Assembly (NCBI GenBank): GCA_028284195.1
Contig: JANQSE010000004.1
Location: 54,558-118,557, forward strand
Direction of reading: 5' to 3'
DNA length: 64,000 nt
From: Balneola sp.
Lineage (GTDB): Bacteria; Bacteroidota; Rhodothermia; Balneolales; Balneolaceae
Positions within the stretch are counted from its first letter, which is position 1; every line of letters starts with the position of its first letter. The position numbers and the translations under genes are program-made. This document shows, one piece after another, positions 54,789 to 63,835 of this stretch. A model generated the notes under the pieces. That model saw only the letters and a list, made by a program, of their open reading frames with translations. It was not told where the DNA came from and did no database searches.

Positions 54789-56867
54789 TTGTTAAGAAAA
54801 AATCATCGTTACGTTTTATCTCTGCTTTTGCTGGGTGTAATATCTACTTCGGCAATCAGCCAGAATGTACAGGATACATTAAAAGCCAGCCTGGATGAAA
54901 TTACCGTTGTGGGCTTTGCTGGGAATCGAAGTATCATGGAAACACCAGGTTCTGTTTCCTACATCTCCAATGCCCGCATCAATGGATTAAGCAATCAATC
55001 GTTAGTGTATGGGCTAAATACTATACCTGGAGTAAAGATGGAAGAACGAGCTCCCGGGAGTTATCGGCTTGCCATCCGCGGTAGTGCTATTCGTTCACCT
55101 TTTGGAGTTCGAAATGTGAAGGTATATTGGAATGATTTTCCACTTACGCTGCCATCGGGGAGTACACCACTGAACCTGCTGAACAATCAAAACATAAAAC
55201 AGGCAGAGGTTATTAAAGGACCGGCCGGGAGTTTATATGGAGCAGGAACGGGGGGTGTTCTACTGTTGAATAGTTTTCCGAAAAAACCAAAGACAGAACG
55301 TATAGTTGATGTATCGGTTGGGGATTTCGGGCTTGTAAAATATGGAGGGGAATATACTTCTCGAAAAGAGTACATGATTGCGCAGTACAAGTACGCTTCT
55401 CAAACTTCGGATGGCTTCAGAGATCAATCCTTTTTTGAGCGCCAAACTTTTGAAACTGGAGTTAAAGTGTTTACTCCTTCAAATGTTTTGGTAACAATTT
55501 CAACATTGCATTCCAGTCTCAATTATGGTATTCCAGGCGGGCTGAATCTCCAGCAGTTTAATGATGATCCTACCCAGGCAAGAGCAGGTAGTGTGGCACA
55601 AAATGCTTCTGTTAACCAGGAAGATTTTATTATTGGAGCAAGCGTGGATAGCGACTGGTCAGAGCATTGGTCGGGAGGGACAAACCTTTTTGGTATCGTG
55701 GGGAAATTTGAAAATCCCTTTAACTTCGACTTTAAAAGCGAGAGCAGAAAAAGCTGGGGAGGTCGGCCCTGGTTTCAATACAAAAACAGGTTTGGTGAAA
55801 CCGGTTTAAAAATAAACGGTGGTTCTGAGACACAAATGGGAATCATCAATGCCCGAAATTTTCAAAATAACGGAGGTGTAAGGGATACACTAAATTTTGA
55901 TGATGAAATTGAGATCAGGAACAGTAGTTTTTATCTGGTTACTGAAATCGATTTATCCAATGATGTTTTTATTAATGTGGGTCTCAGCTATAATTCTGTT
56001 AAATATGATGTAAAAAGGGTAGCAACAAAACAAGCAGGAGTTAACCCAACGTTAGTTGCAAAAGATTTTGAACCCGCTGTTTTGCCAAGAATTGCTGTAG
56101 CCAAAAGATTGAGCAATTTAACTACGATTCATGCTAGTATAAGTGCCGGGTTTTCTCCCCCAACCCTAGAGGAGTTTAGGACAAATGATGGTGAACTGAA
56201 CGAAAACCTGGAACCTGAAAAAGGGATTAATTATGAAATCGGGGTTAGAGGAAATACCCGAAATGAGAGCTTTTCATACGATGCGGCTGCTTTCTTCTTT
56301 AAGCTGACTGAAAGTATTGTACTTACTGAATCTCAACGTGATGGAACGCTGGCTTTTGCCAATGCAGGAGAAACGGAACAGCTTGGATTTGAACTTACCA
56401 CTAATTGGATTCCAATAAAAAACAAAAACCGGCTTCTGAATACCTTTGAAGTTCAGACATCATATACTTTTCATTACTTCAAGTTTGGAGATTATATAAA
56501 AGCAGGCGAAGATTTTTCCGGAAACCGGTTAACCGGAGTTGCCCCGCATACTATTTTTAGTTCTGTAACCGCTGAAACTGATCCGGGAATTTACGCCCGG
56601 TTGTCTTACAATTTCACTGACGGAATTCCTCTCACTGATGGAAATACGGTGTATTCCGAACCTTACCATTTAGTGAAAGGCAGGTTGGGTTTCAAAAAGT
56701 TATTGGGAGAAAATTTTAGGTTAGATGTGTACGCTGGAGTGGATAACCTGCTGGACGAGCAATACAGCCTTGGCTATGATATTAATGCTTTTGGAAATCG
56801 TTTCTACCAACCTGCCCCCGGTATTAACTGGTTTGGCGGGGTGAAGATTAATTATTCGATAAATTGA
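54789..56867 (+). CDS. TonB-dependent receptor
   Basis: A 692-residue outer-membrane receptor with TTG as start (the only suitable start in frame), giving signal peptide MLRKNHRYVLSLLLLGVIST. No carboxypeptidase-regulatory domain: the plug begins directly (DEITVVGFAGNRSIMETPGS, RLAIRGSAIRSPFGVRNVKV, QAEVIKGPAGSLYGAGTGGV). The barrel ends in WFGGVKINYSIN. Plug features recall the FecA/siderophore group, but the substrate cannot be decided. It stands alone between murI and a convergent secreted protein. Confidence 0.93.
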   Translation: MLRKNHRYVLSLLLLGVISTSAISQNVQDTLKASLDEITVVGFAGNRSIMETPGSVSYISNARINGLSNQSLVYGLNTIPGVKMEERAPGSYRLAIRGSAIRSPFGVRNVKVYWNDFPLTLPSGSTPLNLLNNQNIKQAEVIKGPAGSLYGAGTGGVLLLNSFPKKPKTERIVDVSVGDFGLVKYGGEYTSRKEYMIAQYKYASQTSDGFRDQSFFERQTFETGVKVFTPSNVLVTISTLHSSLNYGIPGGLNLQQFNDDPTQARAGSVAQNASVNQEDFIIGASVDSDWSEHWSGGTNLFGIVGKFENPFNFDFKSESRKSWGGRPWFQYKNRFGETGLKINGGSETQMGIINARNFQNNGGVRDTLNFDDEIEIRNSSFYLVTEIDLSNDVFINVGLSYNSVKYDVKRVATKQAGVNPTLVAKDFEPAVLPRIAVAKRLSNLTTIHASISAGFSPPTLEEFRTNDGELNENLEPEKGINYEIGVRGNTRNESFSYDAAAFFFKLTESIVLTESQRDGTLAFANAGETEQLGFELTTNWIPIKNKNRLLNTFEVQTSYTFHYFKFGDYIKAGEDFSGNRLTGVAPHTIFSSVTAETDPGIYARLSYNFTDGIPLTDGNTVYSEPYHLVKGRLGFKKLLGENFRLDVYAGVDNLLDEQYSLGYDINAFGNRFYQPAPGINWFGGVKINYSIN

Positions 56868-56873
56868 CTAATA

Positions 56874-59800
56874 CTAAAACATCCTTGCCAATACAACCGT
56901 CTCTTTAAACGTACGGTCTCTTCCTTCAGCGCTGTTGTATGCTTCGAATAGCACAATGTAGATACCAACCCGGTTCTTTTTTCTATCATCAGTCAACCCG
57001 TCCCAGGTCAGGTTGCCGTTAAACCCCGCAGGCTGTCCATCAACCAGTTCACGAACTTCACGGCCGTACCGGTCATAGATTCGAACACGGAGCAAATAAT
57101 CAGCTTCATCCAGTGTGTAGCTGATAGAAAGAAAGTCTTCGAAACCATCTCCATCTGGTGAAAACGGATTTGGTGAGAATGCAATACCACTGTTTGCAGG
57201 AGAAGGTGCTTCTTCCTGAAAAATGGAATTTTCAACATTTGGGGTTCCGCCACTTATTTCTGTGCTGGAGCTCCAGTTGGAAGATTCGTTGCCTGGTCCT
57301 GCAGGGTTAATCTTCTCCAACGATACCCCTTTGGTACTAATCCGGTTTGGGTTGTGCCAGCTTTCATTATAAAACACAGAATCGATAGTTGCACCGGTAC
57401 TATCCGATATGAAGATAGCATCGCCTGAGGCGGATAAACTAAGGCTGGACCGGTTGATTTGTATCGTAAATTGGTCAGGCTCATTCTCAATTTCAAAATA
57501 CTCTGCAAGCTGACTTTCTGAGAAACCCGGAGCTTCATCTTCTGAAAAGATCAAAAAATATCCGCCGGGCTGAATCCATTTAAAGGACGTAGATACCGGA
57601 ATAAGTTTGTTTATCTCGTTATTCTCATCCGGTGCATCATGCAGAAAAACACCCTCCAGCGAAATGGCATAATCCTGAGTGTTATACAATTCAATGTATT
57701 CAGTTTGGTCCGGCAGGTTATCGTCGCTGTTTGCAAGTGGATCGAATAGGATTTCATTAATAATTACCGAACCTTTTGAAATGGGGAGCGAAACCTGAGC
57801 AGAAGACAATGCAGTAACATTCCCAACAATATCTTCCAGGTTAGTGATGCTTGCTTCAAAGCTGGTATTAGCATCAATTCCGCTCCCATCTACTACTACC
57901 CGGTTAGCCCGGTTTTGATCAAAACTGAGAATGGTTCTCTGTTGGCTGGCAACATGTATGGAACTGTTACTTAAATCTACAAACTCAGAAAACGCAATAA
58001 ACACATTTCCATCTGCCTGTAATTTGGAGAAAATGATCTCCGGCGAAATAATATCCGGTGCAAAATTTTGGTTTGGAATCCCGGCGCTTGTTCCGGTTTG
58101 CGAAGTATTACTTGCCCAGTTGTTCGCATCGTTCGAAGCTCCATTCGGATCTTTCCTTTCAGCAGAAACCCCTTGGTTATTTCCGCCAAAACGCTCATCA
58201 TAAAACAGGCTGTCGATTATATGGCCATTTTCGTTTTTTATAATGATGGCATCACCACTGTCGTTGAGAGAAGGAAATCCGGATAAAGCAATTCCATTGG
58301 GGATTGAATTTGCAAAAGCCTGCTGATTGGTTAGTACGATATAATTTCCGGATTCCAGGGAGGTCCCATCCGGAATAGCTGCAGTGTTACCTGCGGCATC
58401 AGAAAGTTCCCATCCACTCAGATTGAAATGGCTGCCCGCCCGGTTAAATAGTTCTACAAACTCAGGTGCGTCTTCATTTGCTTTGCGGTATAAGATTTCG
58501 TTAATCACAACGTCGTTAGCAGTGGAAGGAGAAAACTCTACATACCGGATAGAAAAGGTGGTGTCTGGTTGAGTATTACCAAATACATCCTGTTGGTTTC
58601 TAACTGTGATCTCATATGTTATTCCATCTTGCAGAACACTGCTTAGTACCAAAGTTACATTGTTACCATTTGCAGTAATGGAAGAAATAGATATTGAGGG
58701 TGAACCAGAATAATTGACCTGAGATTCTGCATTTGAAATGTCGAGGGTTTCGTTAAAGAATATTTTGATAGTGTCATTTGAAACTATAGAAGTATTCGTG
58801 ATTACAGGGTGGCTAATATCCTTAAGAACCTCATTTTCTTTTCCAGCAGTTCCACCCAAAATATTGGGTGAATCTTCCCAGTTTTCTCTGAATATGGCAG
58901 AAGTTGCAGCACTTCTACGCTCCAGCGCAACATTATCACCGCCCCATTCCGGAGTGTATTCTAGAGAGTCGATGTTAGTTCCATGCTCATCATATAAGCG
59001 AACCTGATCGGTCGTATTGTTGAATGCAGGCAGCGAAGCCTCGATCATGTAGATATTCCCAAATACAGCTTTTAGAGCCGATGTATCTGAGCTTACAACC
59101 ACAAAACTATCTGGCAGCAAAGCAAAATCCTGATTTACAATAGTAGTTAATGAGTTATTGTCTCCCACTTCCCAACCTTTGAGGTTTATCAAGCGAGAAG
59201 ATGTATTTCTCAGCTCTACATATTCTGCCAGCCCGCCGGGAGGGTCTTTCAAAAATTCATTGATGATGATATCTCCGTCCTGATATTCATCAAACCTGAA
59301 TAGGGTAATAGTGGTATCTGCAAGAGTAGTGGCATTGTTGGAATCGTCAATTTCAGTAACAAATAAACTGGAAGTACCGCTGGGTAATGTGGTGTTAAAA
59401 TTTAGCCCAATAGAAGATGAGGAAGTTTGAGTAACGCCAACGGGGTTTAACCCACCGGGATTAACAGTAAAGTCAGAAGTTTGCAACGTTGCCGGATCGT
59501 AGTCTTTGCTAAAATCTATGGAGATGGTTGTTGGGTTTGGAATAGAAACATTCGTAACCTGAATAGGTGGAATGTCAATCTTGAAATCGAAGAAAAATTT
59601 ATCAGTCCGAGTGGCCGTATATGTAGTTTTAAAACCAAAGTAGCTAGCAGAGGTATAGGTGTTATCTGTACCGGTTGCTTCCTGCATGGTTGCACCGGAA
59701 TAGGAGCTGGCTACTTCCAGGCTCCAGTTTCCGGATGCATCACGGATCACTTTTACCCGAAAATTTCCGCCGCCGGAAATATCAGTTGTGCCGGTTAGTA

Positions 59801-60215
59801 CTTCACCGTCTTTAGCACCTGCGGTAATGCGGAACAATCGGAATATATCACCGCTTCCGTTTTCTCCCGCCTGGAGCATATATCCGTTTAGTGCCTGATC
59901 GAAATTCGCAGAATCGCTCATCAGATAAAACTCTGCTTTGTTCCCATCAGAGGGATTGAAATCTAACCGAATAAAGAATTCCCAAAACCCGACTACATTG
60001 GCAGATGCAATACTTAATTGAGAAGTTCCAGCGGTAACGGCGTTTTGTTGCAGAAGTACATTCCCAGATTCTGTTACAAAAACAAAGTCTGAATTATTGC
60101 CATCCCAATCAGAAATATTCTGATCAGTAAAATCGTCTTCAAAATTTGAACTTTGCCCAACAACAAGCATAGGCAAAATCGAGAACATGAAAACTATATG
60201 CAGTTTAAAATCCAT
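56874..60215 (-). CDS. Secreted lamin-tail-domain protein with FlgD-like C-terminus
   Basis: A 1113-residue modular surface protein. Signal peptide (MDFKLHIVFMFSILPMLVVG), an N-terminal lectin-like beta-sandwich (about 20-210), then three lamin-tail domains, each opening with I-I-N-E-x-L (DIIINEFLKDPPGGLAEYVE; DVVINEILYRKANEDAPEFV; SVIINEILFDPLANSDDNLP) alternating with bacterial Ig-like SbsA-type domains. The end is FSPNPFSPDGDGFEDFLSIS...YDRYGREVRELVDGQ, a FlgD-Ig/T9SS-type C-terminal module. Probably surface-exposed or released; role unknown, possibly nuclease or adhesion associated. Confidence 0.85.
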   Translation of the reverse strand: MDFKLHIVFMFSILPMLVVGQSSNFEDDFTDQNISDWDGNNSDFVFVTESGNVLLQQNAVTAGTSQLSIASANVVGFWEFFIRLDFNPSDGNKAEFYLMSDSANFDQALNGYMLQAGENGSGDIFRLFRITAGAKDGEVLTGTTDISGGGNFRVKVIRDASGNWSLEVASSYSGATMQEATGTDNTYTSASYFGFKTTYTATRTDKFFFDFKIDIPPIQVTNVSIPNPTTISIDFSKDYDPATLQTSDFTVNPGGLNPVGVTQTSSSSIGLNFNTTLPSGTSSLFVTEIDDSNNATTLADTTITLFRFDEYQDGDIIINEFLKDPPGGLAEYVELRNTSSRLINLKGWEVGDNNSLTTIVNQDFALLPDSFVVVSSDTSALKAVFGNIYMIEASLPAFNNTTDQVRLYDEHGTNIDSLEYTPEWGGDNVALERRSAATSAIFRENWEDSPNILGGTAGKENEVLKDISHPVITNTSIVSNDTIKIFFNETLDISNAESQVNYSGSPSISISSITANGNNVTLVLSSVLQDGITYEITVRNQQDVFGNTQPDTTFSIRYVEFSPSTANDVVINEILYRKANEDAPEFVELFNRAGSHFNLSGWELSDAAGNTAAIPDGTSLESGNYIVLTNQQAFANSIPNGIALSGFPSLNDSGDAIIIKNENGHIIDSLFYDERFGGNNQGVSAERKDPNGASNDANNWASNTSQTGTSAGIPNQNFAPDIISPEIIFSKLQADGNVFIAFSEFVDLSNSSIHVASQQRTILSFDQNRANRVVVDGSGIDANTSFEASITNLEDIVGNVTALSSAQVSLPISKGSVIINEILFDPLANSDDNLPDQTEYIELYNTQDYAISLEGVFLHDAPDENNEINKLIPVSTSFKWIQPGGYFLIFSEDEAPGFSESQLAEYFEIENEPDQFTIQINRSSLSLSASGDAIFISDSTGATIDSVFYNESWHNPNRISTKGVSLEKINPAGPGNESSNWSSSTEISGGTPNVENSIFQEEAPSPANSGIAFSPNPFSPDGDGFEDFLSISYTLDEADYLLRVRIYDRYGREVRELVDGQPAGFNGNLTWDGLTDDRKKNRVGIYIVLFEAYNSAEGRDRTFKETVVLARMF

Positions 60216-60477
60216 ATACGAGAATAACTCAGCTAAAGAATTGAATCAACTCTAAAGAAAATACTGCTAAAGTAAAAAAACAGGACAAAAGAAATATTCC
60301 ATCTCTTGCCCCTGGAAGGACATTGAGGATTGTATGCTTCCCCAATTTTAAGTGGTTATTTGCTATGTTCTCTTAACTGGCAAGTAAGACAGTTTCATGA
60401 GGAACTCCTTACAGATTTTTTGTACTTTTTTTTAAATTTTTTTCTCAATCACAACTCTTTAAAAAACAACAGCAATC

Positions 60478-60855
60478 ATGAGAAACCTTCCATTTGTTAT
60501 TGATAATTTGAACGGTGGTTTTATGTTAGTGGAGGGAATTTTGAGAGTGAAAGGGAGTACTTTGACCTTTGAATTTCAAAAAAAAGACACTGTTCTCGAA
60601 GTGTATAAATCTGATTTAATGACGGTTGAAATACCGTTTACTGATTTACAAATGGTGGAGTTTAAAAAAGGACTTTTCTCAACGAAATTAATTCTTCATG
60701 CGTCAAATGCGCGAGCTTTGAAAGATATTCCCGGAAATGAGTTGGTTTCTCGAACACTTAAAGTGAAAAAAAAGGATAAAGAGATTGCTGCAAATATTTC
60801 TTCGAAAGTAAATCTTGAACTTTCTGAAATGAAACTAAGAGAGTTGGAAGATTAA
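60478..60855 (+). CDS. Small PH-like-domain protein
   Basis: A 125-residue protein with no signal peptide and no membrane segment. Alternating strands and a final helix (IAANISSKVNLELSEMKLRE) look like a single PH-like fold (IPFTDLQMVEFKKGLFSTKL). No named family recognised. The 262 bases upstream contain nothing else I can identify apart from A/T-rich runs. It converges on the ABC1 kinase gene. Confidence 0.65.
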   Translation: MRNLPFVIDNLNGGFMLVEGILRVKGSTLTFEFQKKDTVLEVYKSDLMTVEIPFTDLQMVEFKKGLFSTKLILHASNARALKDIPGNELVSRTLKVKKKDKEIAANISSKVNLELSEMKLRELED

Positions 60856-60867
60856 GATGAACAGCTA

Positions 60868-62175
60868 TTAGAAAGAATCATTTAATACCCTTCTTAATAT
60901 CTCTTTGCTTTTGGTAGTATTGATTCGGGCTTTTAGTTTTATGAGAATATTATAAAGCCCTACATGCACTTTAGTAGTATATATAAAGTGTTTGTTTCCG
61001 CGAGGCTCGTTAGACATTGGAGCTTCTTTGGTAAAGTGGCGAATGGCTTTGTCATATTCCAGATCGCCAAAATCAAACATGTCTTTTTTATAAGGTTTGG
61101 CGAAAGTGATTCCGTAATTCTTGGCGAAATCAAAATACTCCTGCTCTTTATCTCCATCTTTAGAGTTGGGTTTCAATACTTCTAATTTTTCAAATAAAGC
61201 CCGTATTTCATTTTCGTCCTCATTCAAATGAGTGGGAAGTAATTTCAGGTAGTCTGAGAAAAAATCGGAAGGAAATTTCTTTACGCATCCAAAATCAACC
61301 ACTCCAAGTTTGCCATCTTTAGTAAACAAAAAGTTTCCGGGATGAGTATCTGCGTGGATATAGTCGTTGTCTTTAATTTGTTCATGAAAGAAATCCCAAA
61401 GTAACTGCCCGAAATGATCGCACTTTTTTTGAGAAGGATTTTCTTTCAGGAAATCACCTAAATGTCTTCCTTTGAGGAAAGTCATGCAGAGAATTTTATC
61501 CGTAGAATATTCCTGAATCCATTCCGGGATAACAATCCCGAGTTCAGAAAACCGTTTGTGGAATAAATCTATCTGTTCACCTTCGTGCTTATAATCTGTT
61601 TCCAGCAAAAGCGTGTTCTTAATTTCATCAAAATAAGGGTCAATATTAGCTCCTTTCTTGATGAATCTTTTTGCAATTGTTTTACCCATTGCCAGATCAG
61701 AGCCAATGGTTTCCCGAACGTTTGGGTACTGAATTTTGATAGCAACTTTTCTTCCATCTTTCAACTCGGCTTTGTGAACTTGTCCGATTGAAGCCGCTGC
61801 AAATGCTTCCGATTCAAACTTGGTAAAAAGCTGTTCAGGATAACTACCCAGTTCCCGCTTAATAATAGAGCGAACCAGTGCTTTATTTATTGGAGGAACT
61901 GAATATTGAGCCTGGCTCATTACCTCTGCAAATTCTTCGGGCAAGAAGCCTTGATCCATGCTCATTCCTTGAGCAATTTTGAGAGCTGTTCCCCTTAACC
62001 TGGTAAATTCCTTGAAAACTTCCTTGGCATTTTCGGAATGGAATGAACCATCGTTTTCCTTTTTCCTGGTGATTTTATTCTTCAGATAGCGCTGGGCATA
62101 ATTCGTTCCAACTTTTATGCTGGTTTTTGCAATGATAGTTCCACGTTCAAATTTTGAGGAGGGGAAGTCACTCAT
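60868..62175 (-). CDS. ABC1/AarF/UbiB-family atypical kinase
   Basis: About 435 residues from MSDFPSSKFERGTIIAKTSI at 62175 (the longer frame to 62253 lies inside the upstream gene). The KxGQ element is degenerate, RGTALKIAQGMSMD (K-I-A-Q). The Ala-rich loop AAASIGQVHKAELKDGRKVA, VAIKIQYPNV, catalytic YIHADTHPGNFLF and VVDFGCVKKF are intact. The family supports quinone or lipid metabolism. Overlaps the TetR-fold gene by eight bases, so the two are coupled. Confidence 0.9.
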   Translation of the reverse strand: MSDFPSSKFERGTIIAKTSIKVGTNYAQRYLKNKITRKKENDGSFHSENAKEVFKEFTRLRGTALKIAQGMSMDQGFLPEEFAEVMSQAQYSVPPINKALVRSIIKRELGSYPEQLFTKFESEAFAAASIGQVHKAELKDGRKVAIKIQYPNVRETIGSDLAMGKTIAKRFIKKGANIDPYFDEIKNTLLLETDYKHEGEQIDLFHKRFSELGIVIPEWIQEYSTDKILCMTFLKGRHLGDFLKENPSQKKCDHFGQLLWDFFHEQIKDNDYIHADTHPGNFLFTKDGKLGVVDFGCVKKFPSDFFSDYLKLLPTHLNEDENEIRALFEKLEVLKPNSKDGDKEQEYFDFAKNYGITFAKPYKKDMFDFGDLEYDKAIRHFTKEAPMSNEPRGNKHFIYTTKVHVGLYNILIKLKARINTTKSKEILRRVLNDSF

Positions 62176-62872
62176 CAGTTTGTTCCTTTTCTTCAGTGAA
62201 TAAGTTTGTGATCCATTCTCCCACAAGAGGAATATTGCTAGCCAGTCCGGCATGACTGATTAAGTACTTTGCAAGATCAAATCCTTTATCAATAGCCTTA
62301 TTATATACAATCTCTTCAAGAAACCCGGTGAGTTTATCTGTCAATGCGAAACTTCGCTCTTTGTCTTCACTATCATCTGTCAGCCAGAATTTCACAATAT
62401 GTAGATACTCCTTTGCAATAAAGTCGTAGAAATAATCTTTCATTAAAAATCCGGCGCTAACAGCAATTCTTCCATCGCTAGTGAAAAAATGGTTAAAGAG
62501 TGCTGCCACTTCAGAATGGAATTTCGATTGACAGCCTTTATCAAAAATAACTTCACCAAAAGTATCTTCCACAAATTCCTGGCGGTCTGCCATCATATCA
62601 AAAGAGGTGAAAATAAAATTCGAAAGTTTTTCACTGATAGTATATGACTCAAAGTCTTCAATTTCTTCAATCATCGCTGAGTAACGAATAACCAATGAGG
62701 GATAATAAAATTCAAGGATCGATTTCTTGTTGGGGAACAGGGAGTAGATTTGCGAAGCAGATTTGCCGGTTATTTCACCAAGTTTGGAAATGGTGAAATC
62801 TCCTTCACTTAATCGAAGATCGATAGCAGCTTCACAGAGCTCTGTTTTGTCATTGAATTGTTCGGCAGTCAT
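62168..62872 (-). CDS. TetR-fold protein paired with ABC1 kinase
   Basis: About 234 residues from MTAEQFNDKTELCEAAIDLR at 62872 (longer frame to 62929 is poor). The N-terminal helix-turn-helix FTISKLGEITGKSASQIYSL followed by FPNKKSILEFYY is typical TetR. The C-terminal 170 residues are helical ligand-binding type with no family I can name. Its coupling to an ABC1/UbiB kinase recalls COQ9 (TetR fold) with COQ8 in ubiquinone synthesis, though a plain repressor is equally possible. Confidence 0.8.
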   Translation of the reverse strand: MTAEQFNDKTELCEAAIDLRLSEGDFTISKLGEITGKSASQIYSLFPNKKSILEFYYPSLVIRYSAMIEEIEDFESYTISEKLSNFIFTSFDMMADRQEFVEDTFGEVIFDKGCQSKFHSEVAALFNHFFTSDGRIAVSAGFLMKDYFYDFIAKEYLHIVKFWLTDDSEDKERSFALTDKLTGFLEEIVYNKAIDKGFDLAKYLISHAGLASNIPLVGEWITNLFTEEKEQTDE

Positions 62873-62992
62873 TACGCTGAATATAGATATACATGGTAAA
62901 CTGTTTGGTAATTTAAACAGTTCAGTCAATTACGAATTATTTCAGCAAATGTTAACGATCTTCCTTTTCTTATTCGCTTAAATGAATGTGTT

Positions 62993-63739
62993 ATGAATCA
63001 CAGCCACCAAAGAGATGTACTGTTCCTCGCTCTTTCCGGGATTTTTCTTACGGCGTTGGTGCTTGGGAATGTGATCGGTACTACTAAGTTCGTAACTATC
63101 TTTAGTTTTGATATGCCTGGTTGGCTCCAATCCATTACTCCTTCGTTGGTTCGGGATGGTAGCATATATACCATGAGTGTACCAGCAGGAGTGATTGCTT
63201 ACCCATTTACCTTTTTAGCTACTGATTTAATTTCAGAACTCTTTGGAAGAAAGAAAGCTCAGTTGGTAGTTTGGGTTGGTTTCTTTATGAACTTCTTTAT
63301 GCTCTTTTTAATGACAATCAATCATTGGTTACCCAATACATATGGAGTAAGTGGTGGACTAGATTTATTTGAAGGTGTGTATGAGTTTATGATCGGGAAT
63401 ACTATTGCCAGCATGATTGCTTACCTCACAGCTCAAACCGTAGACGTACGGTTGTTCCATTTTTGGAAAAAGAAAACCAAAGGGAAACATTTATGGTTGC
63501 GCAATAATGGTTCTACTATGTTTAGTCAGTTAGTAGACTCAACAGCCATACTATTGATTCTTTATTTTGCGGGAAATCTGGGAGAGAATGTGAATACTAT
63601 CGGCGCAGTGATTATTCTTATTCTCAACTCCTACCTGTTCAAATTTTTCTTCGCCCTTTTTGATACGCCATTATTCTATTTGGGGGTTAAGATTTTTCAA
63701 AGATTTGATGAAGATCCAGAGAGAAATAGCCTTTATTGA
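62993..63739 (+). CDS. Queuosine precursor transporter (YhhQ/VUT family)
   Basis: A 248-residue membrane protein with about six helices. GNVIGTTKFVTIF, VPAGVIAYPFTFLATDLISE (family hallmark), NTIASMIAYLTAQTVDVRLF and WLRNNGSTMFSQLVDSTAIL match the vitamin-uptake-like YhhQ family that imports preQ0/preQ1 or queuine-type precursors. No preQ1 riboswitch is visible in the short upstream gap. Followed by the rRNA promoter. Confidence 0.92.
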   Translation: MNHSHQRDVLFLALSGIFLTALVLGNVIGTTKFVTIFSFDMPGWLQSITPSLVRDGSIYTMSVPAGVIAYPFTFLATDLISELFGRKKAQLVVWVGFFMNFFMLFLMTINHWLPNTYGVSGGLDLFEGVYEFMIGNTIASMIAYLTAQTVDVRLFHFWKKKTKGKHLWLRNNGSTMFSQLVDSTAILLILYFAGNLGENVNTIGAVIILILNSYLFKFFFALFDTPLFYLGVKIFQRFDEDPERNSLY

Positions 63740-63798
63740 GCTTAAACGAAGTAGTGAAATTTTATAGCAAAAAAAGAGAAAATTTTCTCAAATTAAAC

Positions 63799-63830
63799 TT
63801 GCTCAAAAGGATATAAATGCTGTACCTTTG
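63799..63830 (+). promoter_or_regulatory. rRNA operon promoter
   Basis: TTG (63799-63801), 21-base spacer, TACCTTTG (63823-63830), a perfect TAnnTTTG box. A perfect palindrome GAGAAAATTTTCTC at 63776-63789 and A/T-rich runs precede it, which could act as an UP-like element. The downstream leader supports assignment to an rRNA operon. Confidence 0.8.
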
Positions 63831-63835
63831 TAATC

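Noticed and set aside
62930..62992. preQ1 riboswitch before the queuosine-precursor transporter
   Set aside because: The 63-base gap has no preQ1 aptamer core or pseudoknot-like complementarity.
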